NCBI GenBank assembly: GCA_030374805.1
Contig: JARGSG010000047.1
Location: 1 to 64,000, forward strand
Direction of reading: 5' to 3'
Origin: Gracilaria gracilis
Taxonomy: Eukaryota > Rhodophyta > Florideophyceae > Gracilariales > Gracilariaceae
DNA length: 64,000 nucleotides
Every line of letters begins with the position of its first letter. Position 1 is the stretch's first letter. Shown here in pieces: positions 10,956-21,672 of the stretch. Under the pieces are notes generated by a model, which was given only the letters and a program-made list of their open reading frames with translations, ran no database searches and was not told the DNA's origin. The position numbers were made by a program, and so were the translations under genes.

Positions 10956-11894
10956 ACGTCAGCGTGGGCCAAGCATTGGTATACGTCCCAAGTGAAGGTA
11001 ACACAGGAGTTGATGCACAATAAGCAGCCAAGTACACCAAACCAAAGTGTGAACCCGACTGCAAAACAGCCTGGGAAAGTCGACCGTGATTCTTCCAAGG
11101 CAAGTCCGATGGTACCTGAGGGGACGCATACCAGAGCTGCCCATCCGATCGACCGCCTTGCACCATTGCGTACACATATTAGGTTCGCAGAGGACTCCCA
11201 AACAACAGTAGCGGCGATCGATGCCCATACGAAAATGAGAACTCATGTACGTTTCGCCGAAGAGTCAACCGCATCCATCGTTGAAAGAAGGGTTCCAGCG
11301 ATGGTTCAGCGCACTAATCGGACGATAGACGGCAATACTGGGCCTCGGACGAATGTCCACTTTGTTTCAGAGGAAGCAGGAGCAACAGAATGTCCACAGC
11401 CTATGAGCATTTCAACTGACTCTGAAGAGCCCAATGCACCAGAAGACGAGCAGAACACTGAGCAGATATCCCACATCATCGAAACTGAACAACAATCGCA
11501 GTCGTCGGAGTTGTCCACCGACACTCGACAAAGTGTCGTTTCGGTGTCTGGGGCAAACAATGATGCTCATAACACGGAAAATAACGTGCCACAACTCCCA
11601 GAATTGGCACACCACACCACTGCAATCACTGCAAGTACAGGAGCAGTGACCGCCGATCCGAAAGATATCACTATGGAAGCGGCCCAAACGAGCCCATTGG
11701 AACCGCTTCAGACTCCAAATGAGAGTCTGTCATCGGATTGGGACCACGATGGTGCTCCCACTTATGACCACGAAATGCGTCGTCCGAACAGATTGGTACG
11801 AAATGTGTTCTCTGTGAGCATTAATGTGCCGTCGACTACAACGCAAACCGGTCCAATTCCACATAACGGTCACCAGAATGGTGAGGCGTTGTGA
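10956..11894 (+). pseudogene. LINE ORF1, 3' part only (5'-truncated copy C)
   Basis: The frame is open across the junction with host sequence, so an apparent start at 10920 is not the element's own. Element-derived coding begins at about 10956 (TSAWAKHWYTSQ). It carries the C-terminal acidic, Ser/Thr/Gln-rich region with the R-T-H-[IV]-R-F-A-E repeats and ends at TGA 11892-11894. The zinc-ribbon and coiled-coil half present in copy B is absent. The stop codon overlaps the first codon of ORF2. Confidence 0.85.
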
Positions 11895-14872
11895 TCCGGG
11901 TTGGTACTTTCAACGTGAGAGGTCTCGCACATAGCGAGGCCGAAGTCCACCGTGCATGGAAAGTACTAGGTTTAGACTTTCTGTGCGTTGTGGAAACATG
12001 GCAACGTCCCTCCGATGAGGTGTCGTTGGCATTGCCACATGTGAGTGTGGCGCTGGAAGCGGAGTATAGGAGTCGTGCGCCGAGAGGTGGGATCACGATT
12101 TTCCATCATCAGCGCTTCTGTACGAAGGTCGTGAGCAAGTACGGCATCGCAGCATACCAAATCCTGGCACTGAGAGTTCGCCCAGATCTCAATGTGATAG
12201 GAGTATATCTTAGTCCGAGCGCTTCAGATGAGGACATAAAGGGATTCCTGGAGCGATTGAAGTCTTTGATCCGGGGTCCGACGTTACTGGCTGGGGATTG
12301 GAATGCCCGCCATGACGACTGGGATCAACGAACCAACAGGCATGGTCGCCGCCTCCGAGCGTGGATCCGCAAATGGGACCTCTTGCTGAGGGCTCCATCC
12401 GAGTTGACGCCAACGTTTCGCACCCCAAATGGTTCGAGTGTAGTGGATTTCTTCATCTCGAAGCGAGTGTCTGTTCGAAATGTGGCAACAACCAGTGGAT
12501 CGTGGGATGCAGTCTCGGATCACAACATGGTTGTTGCCGACATTGACTGGATGACAACTCAATTCTCACCTCGAAAACCGAAGATTTCGAGGGCGCAACT
12601 CAAATGCGTGGACAGAATCGAAGACGCTCAGACATATTACAAAGCCAATTTGCCTAATGTGGCTTCTCGTTTTGACCACGCAACCTCAGAAGAGGATCTG
12701 GAGGATGCATGTTGCCAACTCGTGGACACAATCAGTAGCCCCTGGATCACTTCCGTATCAATGCGTCCTGACCGCTATCGCTTCTTCTGGGATTCTAGTC
12801 TTGACCAGTTGAGTCGTGTGCGAACTACATATTACAAACGGTGGAAACGAAGTAGCAACATTCAAATGTGGAATGTGTACAAGGTGATTGACCGATTCAT
12901 TAAACGTCGTTGTCGAGCAAAGAAGAGACAACTGTTGGACGAATTTCTTGATACCGCCGAGGACGAAACAGCATCTCAAACAGTGAATCGAATCAACTCG
13001 GTGATGAAATTACGATCTCAGCATAGCGCACGGGCACTGGAACGTGGAAATCCATTAGACCCACAGGACTACGCTGAGTTTATTGCCGAGTACCAGCCAC
13101 GCGAATGTGGGGTGAAAGCAGTCACATTTGATGTTCCGAACTCGTTCCGGATTGCATTGGAAAAATCGATCAAGGATGCAAAGAAGGGAAGATCGATTGG
13201 GCGCGATAACGTGGCATCGGAAATGCTACAGGTGAGTCCAACTTTGTGCGCTTCCACGCTTCTCAAGCTGTGGCGAGCGTGTGGCAAGTTGGCATATCTA
13301 CCATCAACGTTGCGGCAGACACGTATATCGCCCATATACAAGAAAGGCGACATCTCGGTACCATCCAACTACCGACCGATCTCTATTCTGTCGCACTTGC
13401 GCAAAGCAATTTCGGCTGCATTAAACTCGATCGTGATGAACTATATCGAGTTTCATGAGTACCAGTATGGGTTCTCAAAGTACAATGGAACAGAACAGTC
13501 GATTGTGGAGGTGAGTAACATCATCACAAACGGCCACTCGCGTGTGGCAGTACTGGATCTAACGAAGGCGTACGACAAAGTTAACCGAAAACTATTGTCG
13601 CAAGTGTGCGCATCCAGGCTACAACCGAAGCATGCGGCAATGACTACTTTGCTGCTGCAACCAGTCAACGCTTTCATAAATGGAAATTGGAAAGATGAAC
13701 AAGTACAAATGACTCTTGGAGTGCCTCAAGGTGACCCATTCAGCTGTACATTGTTCAACATGTATATTGATTCCATGCTATATCGAGTGCAGGAGGTGCC
13801 ATATCATGTGTCGGATCGAGGTGCAAGTGCATTTGCCGACGATGTGATTCTGATGGCGAAGACTGATAGCGGGCTGCAACTACTGCTAGACATATGCAGT
13901 AGTTGGGGCAAAGAAATGCAAATGCCGTGGAACACTGCAAACGGCAAGTCGATAGTACTGCAACTGCCTGCAGACCAAAATCACTCTGCAATATTCACAC
14001 TTGCTGGTGATAAGCTGAGCGTGGTACGTAGTGCAGTATATCTGGGGGTGTCTCTAAACACCAATGGAGTAACAACCGACAAGCACATGGAACGCGTACA
14101 AAATGCTCAACGTCGATTGGGAAGCCTAGCCGGTGCTGGTCTGCACCGGAATGGATTTGATACGCGCAGCTGTGTGAGTTTGTACCGCGCATTCGTGAGG
14201 TCGATTTACGAATATGCGTTGCATCTTGTACCGCTCACGCCTCATTTGGAAATGGCGATAGTGAAGCTTGAAGCAACGTTCTTCAAACTGATTCTTGGAA
14301 AAATGGCATCTCGGTTTGGAACATATCGGGTGCCAATGATGCGTGCACTTTGTCGTTTAGAGTCTGCGGCTCTGCGACGAATTGTGCTCGCCTCCAAACG
14401 TCTACGGCATTATCAATCGTGTCGTGAGACGGCATTGAACCTTGAATTGGAACACAGATCGCGACAGTTGAAGGTGAACCGGGCATGTCGGCAGCTGTCG
14501 CTGTATAATGCACATCCTTCAATTTCAGCACTACGAGCTGAAATTGATAATGTGTGTACAAAAGGAATAGGAAGAATACGGGATGCGGAGTGGAAACTTG
14601 CCTCGGCAAGACGCGTTCGCAAAATCCCATGTGCTGCGAATGGAAAATACCCACCCGTTCTTCGGTTGCGCAAAGTTTCGCACCGAATGATGGGTATCCG
14701 ATGGTACTTCAATGAGTTCCCAGCGAACCCAATGGAGGCACGTGATGTACTTGGGCACGAATACTGGAAGTACGGAAGACTGAAGGTACTACTCGGAATG
14801 GAAGATTGGTCACCTGGAGAGAGACAGGAGGCGACCGAAATACTAGATGTATTGGAAGAAGCACAGTTGTAA
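11891..14872 (+). CDS. LINE ORF2: APE endonuclease + reverse transcriptase, intact, 993 codons
   Basis: This is the best-preserved enzyme in the window. The endonuclease domain (about residues 1-230) shows the Asn motif GTFNVRGL, ETW (catalytic Glu), GDWNARH and SDHNMV. The RT domain (about 410-720) shows SNYRPIS, LDLTKAYDKVN (motif A Asp), GVPQGDPFSC and AFADDV (motif C catalytic Asp pair). The C-terminal domain (about 720-993) is basic and has no RNase H motif I can see. There is no ATG near the start: the frame opens after a stop at 11882-11884, the endonuclease motif follows at once, and GTG 11891-11893 overlaps the ORF1 stop (GTGA). Translation probably needs a -1 shift or termination-reinitiation. 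The clade within APE-type LINEs is not assigned. Confidence 0.93.
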   Translation: MIRVGTFNVRGLAHSEAEVHRAWKVLGLDFLCVVETWQRPSDEVSLALPHVSVALEAEYRSRAPRGGITIFHHQRFCTKVVSKYGIAAYQILALRVRPDLNVIGVYLSPSASDEDIKGFLERLKSLIRGPTLLAGDWNARHDDWDQRTNRHGRRLRAWIRKWDLLLRAPSELTPTFRTPNGSSVVDFFISKRVSVRNVATTSGSWDAVSDHNMVVADIDWMTTQFSPRKPKISRAQLKCVDRIEDAQTYYKANLPNVASRFDHATSEEDLEDACCQLVDTISSPWITSVSMRPDRYRFFWDSSLDQLSRVRTTYYKRWKRSSNIQMWNVYKVIDRFIKRRCRAKKRQLLDEFLDTAEDETASQTVNRINSVMKLRSQHSARALERGNPLDPQDYAEFIAEYQPRECGVKAVTFDVPNSFRIALEKSIKDAKKGRSIGRDNVASEMLQVSPTLCASTLLKLWRACGKLAYLPSTLRQTRISPIYKKGDISVPSNYRPISILSHLRKAISAALNSIVMNYIEFHEYQYGFSKYNGTEQSIVEVSNIITNGHSRVAVLDLTKAYDKVNRKLLSQVCASRLQPKHAAMTTLLLQPVNAFINGNWKDEQVQMTLGVPQGDPFSCTLFNMYIDSMLYRVQEVPYHVSDRGASAFADDVILMAKTDSGLQLLLDICSSWGKEMQMPWNTANGKSIVLQLPADQNHSAIFTLAGDKLSVVRSAVYLGVSLNTNGVTTDKHMERVQNAQRRLGSLAGAGLHRNGFDTRSCVSLYRAFVRSIYEYALHLVPLTPHLEMAIVKLEATFFKLILGKMASRFGTYRVPMMRALCRLESAALRRIVLASKRLRHYQSCRETALNLELEHRSRQLKVNRACRQLSLYNAHPSISALRAEIDNVCTKGIGRIRDAEWKLASARRVRKIPCAANGKYPPVLRLRKVSHRMMGIRWYFNEFPANPMEARDVLGHEYWKYGRLKVLLGMEDWSPGERQEATEILDVLEEAQL

Positions 14873-15032
14873 ATCTGTGCTATAAGTAGTAAGAATGATT
14901 GCGTTGGTTCGTAATTGACCAAGTTAGTTTACACCTTGACAGTGTTACCCTGCTGCTCTTCATGGGACATTGGGAACACTATAAATAAAAAGCAATTGAT
15001 TGAAAAAAAAAAAAAAAAAATCCCCGATTACT

Positions 15033-16560
15033 CGGATCAACCGTTCGTCGCACAGGTATTGCAGTGATGACCAAAAGTGCCGAGCACACACGTAGTGCAC
15101 GGACTTCAACAACAACTGCTGAGCACAAAGCTAGTGCCCAGACTTCGATAAAAAAATGGGCTCAACCTCTCGGATCAGAACCCGCAAACACGACGCGGGG
15201 ATCCCAACAACAAGAACAATAGAGGGAGACCAAACAAATCGGAAAGCGATCGACAACGAGGGCAACAACGAGCACCCAAACACAATCACGATAGAGAGTC
15301 AACGTCGAACCACTACCAACACAACGCCCTCAGGGAGGAACGCAAACCGTAAAAAGAATACCAACACCAACCAACAAAACGGTCAACACACCCGACGCAA
15401 CGAGAAGACGGTGATAGAGAAACAGCGAAACGGGTGAACGGCGGTGTGAAAGAGCGGCGAGAGACGAACGATAACGGCAGAGGTCAGCGGGGCTGGGCCC
15501 ATGACCTGATGGAGGTTATAGCTGGGAAGGGAAGGTTGATGCAAAAGGGAAGGTGGCGATATGCAAAGAAAGTTCGCCAGCTCTGGCTCGGATTTACTTG
15601 GAGGTGCTTCTGTCACAACTTATATAGCACTACGTCGTCGCACTACGGCTCACTTCCACTCGGAGTAAAACCTAAGCCACTAAGCAGGGACACTCAGAAC
15701 TACCAATCATCATCTGACATAACATGGTAACACTGCCACAATTCATGACAGCTTACAACCACACCGCCTTCCAAGCACCTAACACACAGTCAGGTTCAAC
15801 AAACAAAAGTCAAACACCAAAACCAAAGTGCAGTACGCCACGGCACCCCGTTAGCTTTAGCGCTGGCGGTACAACACCGTTATCCACCCGAAACGACCGG
15901 TGGAGCCCGCTAGTCAGCAAGTCCGCCTTGGTTCAAGCCGCCTGGCTCCCGTCCCCGATTACTCGGATCAACCGTTCGTCGCACAGGTATTGCAGTGATG
16001 ACCAAAAGTGCCGAGCACACACGTAGTGCACGGACTTCAACAACAACTGCTGAGCACAAAGCTAGTGCCCAGACTTCGATAAAAATGGTCTCAACCTCTC
16101 GGATCAGAACCCGCAAACACGACGCGGGGATCCCAACAACAAGAACAATAGAGGGAGACCAAACAAATCGGATGGCGATCGACAACAAGGGCAACAACGA
16201 GCACCCAAACACAATCACGATAGAGAGTCAACGTCGAACCACTACCAACACAACGCCCTCAGGGAGGAACGCAATCGAAAAAGGGAATTACAACACCAAC
16301 GAAACCAACCAATAACACAAGATACGGAATCAAACCAACAACGGAAACATCAACAACGGCGATGAATAAGGAGGTTGGCGGTGAGGGAGAGCGGCGGTAA
16401 GGGAATCATGACGAACTAAATCGGCAGAGGTCAGCGGGGCTGGGATTTACTTGGAGGTACTTAGCTCACAACTTATATAGCACTTCTTCGTCGCACCACC
16501 GAACAACTCCAACTCTGAGTAAAACCTAAGCCACTAAGCAGGGACACTCAATACTACCAA
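15033..16560 (-). repeat. Duplicated leader/LTR-end units of el4
   Basis: The sequence from 10592 to 10943, continued at 15033-15764 after the LINE insertions, is one unit. 15765-16560 is a second. Both contain CAAGCACCTAACACACAGTC, CCCCGATTACTCGGATCAAC and an LTR-end-like segment with a TATATA motif. A degenerate primer site (TGGGCCCATGACC) lies at 15496-15508 in the first unit. In the second unit the primer site and about 100 bp beside it are deleted near 16440. el3 has the same duplication at 48977-50570. Confidence 0.7.
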
Positions 16561-17282
16561 TCATGTTCTAACATGACATGGTAACGCTGCCACAATTCAT
16601 TGCAGCTTACAAGTAACAAGTCACAACAGTGCACAGCAGTGCACAGCAGTGCAAAACAAGTCCGTACAATATTGCACAACAATGTACAACAACGTACAAC
16701 AATGTACAACCATGCGCATCCATGACAGTGCATACACACAATACGACAGCGCACCAAAATGACCAGACCACGACAATCCATACACAAACACCCGCACCTG
16801 TTTCCTGCAACCTGTAATCAGTACACAACGCCGTAATATGTATGTCTAGGCTCACCAAGTCACACGTCAGCAACAAGTACCTGTAAACCATATGACGTGA
16901 ACCAAACACAGCCAACAAGTTCCATGCATCCAGATACATACATGTGCATGCAGCACTACCCGAACATGATGTCAACCACTCAACAGTGTCAACACTCGTG
17001 CACCATGTACCAAGTATCCACATTGCTACATGTGCACACTGTGCACCTCGAACACTCTAGACAACGTGTCCTCGTGTACAGTCTGTCTGTACGAACCCAT
17101 ATGAACACCTTGATATTCGACACAGCACCACATCTGACACGTTCATCCAATGGTGGCTCTTCCACCATCCAACACAGTGGAGCGTACAGAACGACATCAG
17201 TCATAGTTTCACATACCAAGGTACCATTCTAGACTTGCCACATGTGAACACCTTGATGTCAGTGACAGCATGACATCCAACA
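16442..17282 (-). repeat. el4 5' LTR (3' edge deleted)
   Basis: It starts (minus strand) with TGTTGGATG at 17282 and matches the 3' LTR at 8259-8962 over about 700 bp. The other edge, including the primer site, is missing because of the deletion near 16440. A TATATA motif is kept at about 16475 (CTTATATAGCAC). Confidence 0.72.
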
Positions 17283-18184
17283 GTCAGGTAGGCGTTTTAT
17301 TACCAAGGACAAAAAACATGTCATAGATGAAAAAATCCAGAAGTACGTGGTCCGATTGGTACCATTCGGACCTAGTCTAACTGGTTGTTATCGCTCCCCT
17401 CACTCAGTGGTTGCCCACCCCAAGGCGTTGCGCAGGGGCTTCCCGCATCGCGGCCAAGTCGCCGGTCGCCGTATCGGCGCCCAGCCCAACCTCTCCGAGG
17501 AACTGCGCGATGACTGCACTGCGGTTCTTCCCCGTCTGATGAGTACCTCCAACAGTCGCCGTGGAGGCTGGAGCAGCCGAAGCTGACTCTGACGCCGCAG
17601 CCGCGGGCTCAGACTCCTGTGAAACAGGTTCTTTATCCTCCGGAAGAGTGCCGACAGTTATCTCATCGTCATGATCGCCCGCGGAGTCGGGTTCTTTGTC
17701 CAACCTGGATTCACTCTCCTCTCTAGAGCGGTATTAATCGTCCGAATCGACCAATCCCCTCGGGTAACCGTCTGGGCTTTGTCTTGGAGCATTCAGGAGT
17801 TCTGCAGCTTCGCTGGCGGAAATATACGTTGCTCCTACTGATCGGAATGGACGAAATCCCTCATTAGAGCGTTATTGTGACCCATTCAAGGGCCATGCCC
17901 AACACCACCGGTGAGATAGCTACTCTGCCCAATCGGGACGGGTTTCCAGTCAATACTTTCCATGTAGCCTGCTAAATCGAGGTCTTCTTCGCCCTACAAG
18001 AAATTTTCTCATTTTTGTGAGTGCAAGTGGAGCGCATCTTTTGCAGAGTTCAGCATCCACCTGCACTCGATCTATACGCCGTTCGCACTCCAAATGGACA
18101 CCCTTGTCAGGGCAGATTAATTTTTTTAATAGTTTATTTCATTATTGTGAGTGCGCGTGGAGTGCATTTGGACATCGCGGGGGG
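17283..18184. other. Spacer between el4 and el3, no identified gene
   Basis: Target DNA of el3. 18000-18184 has two related stretches around GTGAGTGCAAGTGGAGCGCAT (18016-18036) and GTGAGTGCGCGTGGAGTGCAT (18147-18167), with AT-rich DNA between them, probably an older degenerate repeat. One possible coding fragment is listed separately. Confidence 0.5.
17404..17703 (-). CDS. Unrecognised Ala/Ser/Glu-rich open frame, possibly a relic
   Basis: About 100 codons starting at TTG or just upstream; a TAA lies a few codons further upstream. The N-terminal half is acidic and Pro/Ala/Ser-rich. The C-terminal half contains KNRSAVIAQFLGEVGL and looks folded. No family is recognised and no second exon could be found. 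It may be a fragment of a gene or of an older element. Confidence 0.25.
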   Translation of the reverse strand: MDKEPDSAGDHDDEITVGTLPEDKEPVSQESEPAAAASESASAAPASTATVGGTHQTGKNRSAVIAQFLGEVGLGADTATGDLAAMREAPAQRLGVGNH

Positions 18185-18189
18185 CAGAC

Positions 18190-18991
18190 TGATGGAGGTT
18201 AAAGCTGGGAAGGGAAGGTTGATGCAAAAGGGAAGGTGGGGATATGCAAAGGAAGTTCGCCAGCTCTAGCTCGGATTTACTTGGAGGTGCTTCTGTCACA
18301 ACTTATATAGCACTACGTCGTCGCACTACCGCTCACTTCCACTCGGAGTAAAACCTAAGCCACTAAGCAGGGACACTCAGAACTACCAATCATCATCTGA
18401 CATAACATGGTAACACTGCCACAATTCATGACAGCTTACAACTAACAAGGCACAACAGTGCACAACAGTGCACAACAAGTTACGTGCCTACTCAACAAGA
18501 TACGTGCCTACACATAACGATGACCATGCACAAATTCACATTGTGCCAATACACTGTAATCCGTACACCACACCAATATGTGTATGCTCCAGCTCACAAG
18601 GTACCACGTAACCACAAATTCACTCAATGCCATAAGTTCCCACAACATGTTACCACAGTGTTCGTGTAATCCTCATGACAGTACCTGACTCATCACCATA
18701 GCGCACCAAGTTGCATCAATGTGTTCAACATGTCCACGTACATAACTGTGCACACTGTCCAGCATACCCATCTGTGCTAGCTACACACGTGTAGCCCAGA
18801 ACAACCCAGTAGTGCCATAACACTTGTACACACTACGTTGCATGTGCACATTTGCAGTAGCCAATCAGAAGCCAGTTTCACGTTGAGTTTGCACACACGC
18901 GCATATGCGCTTTTCCTGCAGCACCCTCCAAAACAGCCCATGCTCCCCTGCACTTTTGGTTTCAGTGACAGCACTAGGTCAACATCCAACA
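18190..18991 (-). repeat. el3 3' LTR
   Basis: On the minus strand it starts TGTTGGATG (18991) and ends CCATCA (18190). It includes the conserved GCGCATATGCG block at about 18899-18909, a CCAAT-type ATTGGCTACTGCAAATG block (about 18848-18864) and a TATATAAG motif near 18302-18309. It is about 20 bp shorter than the 5' LTR. Confidence 0.9.
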
Positions 18992-19011
18992 CCCTCCCTC
19001 TGTCACTGACT

Positions 19012-20924
19012 TCAAAGCTCTAGGTGCTGTACTCCACACTCCTTGCGAAACTTCTCGAGTTTCACGCGGGCAAGAGGCTTGTTTAGCATATCGACAACCA
19101 TGGAATCAGTTGGACAGTAGAGCAGCACGATGGACTTGTCACGCAGAGCCTCTCTAGTGAAGTGGAACCGAATGTCGATGTGCTTCGTTCGCTTGTTCAC
19201 AACACCATTTCGAGCAAGGTCGATGGAGCCTTGGTTGTCAACATACACAGGCGTCGGTTCAACCAAGACTTTGACAGACCCGTCCACCTCAACTCCAATC
19301 ACAATAGCAATGCCGTTCCAAAGTCGCCTTAGCCAGATTGCTTCTTTGGTACCAGAGCACAGACTCACATACTCAGCTTCAGCACTTGACAGCGCAACCA
19401 CTTCCTGCTGCCACGAACTCCAGGACACTGGACAACCGCTCATCATGAACACATATCCACTGGTAGACTTGCGGTTGGCAACATCGCCTGCCCAGTCAGA
19501 GTCCACATAGCCGTGCAGTTCCAGATCAGTGGTAGAGCCGTAGGTGAGTCCAAAGAAGCAAGTACCGTTGAGATAGCGAAGCACACGTTTGACTGCCTTC
19601 CAGTGAGTCTCTCCAGGTTTCTCCACATACTTTGCAAGTTTGGACACTGCGTATGAGATATCTGGACGAGTTCCCACAGACAAATACATGAGACTGCCAA
19701 TCGCCTGACGATACGGAACATCCGTGAGTACCTCCTCAACAACAGACAAGTCCACACCGGATTCCATCGGAGTGTCAACTGGCTTAGACTGATGCATGCC
19801 GAAACGTTCCAAGACCTTTTGCGTGTACGCAGACTGAGTCAGGTACAGGTCGCTTAGCTCGATCACGGTGGATCTCGAATCCGAGAACCATACGAGCTTC
19901 CTTGAGGTCTTTCATGCGGAACCGAGTTGACAGCTCTGCCTTTACGCGATTCGTGGTCTCCATGCTCGGACTTGCTATCAGCAGGTCATCCACGTATAGA
20001 GCAATGATAACCACAAATCCCAGTATTATCCCGGTGTACACACACTCATCTGCGTCATTGGGCTTCAACTGCATCTCATCAACAAGGAACGTGTATACCT
20101 TTGCATGCCACTGCCTTGGTGCCTGTCTAAGCCCATAGATGGCTTTCTTCAAACGACACACCAAGTCTTCGCTCCCTTGCTGTATAAAACCTTTTGGCTG
20201 CTCCATATACACTGTCTCCTCCAGGTCGCCGTTCAGAAACGCAGTCTTCACATCCATCTGGTGCAAATGAAAGTCTCGCACAGCTGCAATCGACAGAATC
20301 ATCCTGATCGAAGTGAACTTCACCACTGGTGCATAAGTCTCTGAGAAGTCTACACCTTCGATCTGCAGGAATCCTCTAGCAACCATACGAGCCTTGTAGC
20401 TGACAGTTGGTTCACCAGATGGTGCAGCTTCATACTTCTGAACGTACACCCACTTGGACGAAATCACGTTGCTGTCTGCTGGCCTAAGCACTAGATCCCA
20501 TGTGTCATGCTCTATCAGTGACTGGTACTCGCTCTTCATTGCCTTCTTCCATGCTTCGGAATCAGGACGTGACACAGCTTCACTATAAGAAGAAGGAATG
20601 TCATCACTGGCTGTCAGAAGAGCAGTTCCACCCCACCAACGCGTTGGCTTCTTACTCTCACGTGTGGATCTACGAACAGGCTGCGTCTCTTGCCCTTCAG
20701 GCTCAACATGTGGAACTGATGTGGAACCATCACTGGTACTCTCAGACGCATCATGGACATCAGGCGCAGGTGCGGAAGGATCATCTTCACTGGGGTGACT
20801 GGATGTGTCAGAAGTGGAGGTGTTATCCGGACTAGACATGTCACGCAACTCCATGTCGGCATAGTTCTCTTCCTCAAAGTTCTCATGGTCTTCTAGCCCG
20901 AAGACTCGTCAAACCTCACATCTC
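19012..20924 (-). pseudogene. el3 pol, C-terminal half: reverse transcriptase and RNase H
   Basis: This continues the frame from 46327 after removal of el1: the sequence VIVSRD ends at 46330 and RFDESS resumes at about 20920. There is a stop soon after (ESSG-stop, about 20893). RT is recognised by AWKKAMKSEYQSL, QMDVKTAFLNGDL and the catalytic YVDDLL. RNase H is recognised by YVDSDWAGD, SSAEAEYV, YVDNQGSIDLA and DMLNKPL. A frameshift near 19860 separates RT (20854-19784) from the RNase H part (19866-19012). Together with the integrase defect upstream, this copy is dead. The stop precedes the purine tract by 12 bp. Confidence 0.9.
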
Positions 20925-21638
20925 TGTTGATGTTGGGACATGGTCGAGTGCCTGTCAGTCCCTCAGGTTGGTCTCGGACTACTTGGAAGCAAAGTTGCAG
21001 GGGACGATGGGCACTTTTGGGCACCCTCTTCGCAAAAGCGCATATGCGCCTCTGCTCAACCCCAACGTGAAACGGCAATATGATTGGCTACTGCAAATGT
21101 CCTTGTGCAACGTGGTGTCTACAAGTGCCATGGATTGTACGGAGAGTTATGGTGGCATGGGCCAAGTGGAGCTCTGTGATTGGACGAGGCTTAGAGTAGT
21201 AGACTAACTATGCAGATAGCGAGGATGTGCGTTTCTAGGCTGGAATGGGCGGTTTTGCATGCAATATGCGATTCTGGGCTGCGCAAGGCGGTTGTAGTGC
21301 CGCCATGCAAATTGATGATTTTTTAGATCTGGTTCTGAATCAAAGGACTGGCAATGGATTTGTAGTGTTGATTGATTTAGTTATTTGAAATTGTTGTACT
21401 CTAGTTTGCGCGCGCTTTCCGTGTACAACTGCACACACGTGCAACTTGTAACGACCGCCGTCGTCGCTTGCTGCGACGACGGTGAAGCGCGCACTAGGGT
21501 ATTTGTAGGTTGCGATCGACGACCCTCGAGTAAACGGGTCGACCCAAGGCCGTCAACCTTCACTTGTTTTACTTTCTCTTTCTTCAATATCCATCTCTAC
21601 TTACTTCCCTTTCTACCCTACCTGCGTGCGTCTCGTTA
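20925..21638 (+). repeat. el1 5' LTR
   Basis: Starts TGTTGATG, ends TCGTTA. U3 holds the block GCAAAAGCGCATATGCG (about 21032-21048) and GATTGGCTACTGCAAATG. A 10-bp perfect stem CCGTCGTCGC / GCGACGACGG with loop TTGCT lies at 21458-21482. Confidence 0.95.
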
Positions 21639-21655
21639 GGTTATGGGCCCAGAGC
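21639..21655 (+). promoter_or_regulatory. el1 primer-binding site, complementary to the anticodon arm of initiator tRNA-Met
   Basis: GGTTATGGGCCCAGAGC directly follows the 5' LTR. Its complement contains CTGGGCCCATAACC, the anticodon stem-loop of eukaryotic initiator tRNA-Met. Drosophila copia is known to use such an internal (half-tRNA) primer. Confidence 0.85.
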
Positions 21656-21672
21656 GTCGACAACTTGCAGAC

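Larger units (their letters stand above)
10956..15020 (+). mobile_element. LINE copy C, 5'-truncated in ORF1, ORF2 intact
   Basis: A perfect 12-bp duplication TCCCCGATTACT (10944-10955 and 15021-15032) bounds the copy. It starts within ORF1 and contains an uninterrupted ORF2, the 3' UTR and a poly(A) tail of 18. It landed in the el4 leader repeat. The perfect duplication and open ORF2 indicate a recent insertion. Confidence 0.95.
8259..17282 (-). mobile_element. el4: non-coding (non-autonomous) LTR retrotransposon with hairpin array
   Basis: The two ends are related LTRs: 8259-8962 and about 16442-17282 share a long near-identical block (8259-8962 against 16576-17282), and both end in CATCCAACA. 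Between them there is no gag, protease, integrase or RT. Instead there are PPT-like hairpins, a 14-unit hairpin array, a leader like that of el3, and a duplicated leader/LTR unit. Two LINE insertions (10768-10919 and 10956-15020) enlarge it. I infer a LARD/TRIM-like partner of the el3 family. The left LTR is cut by LINE B, so a target duplication cannot be checked; the right flank begins GTCAG. Confidence 0.75.
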
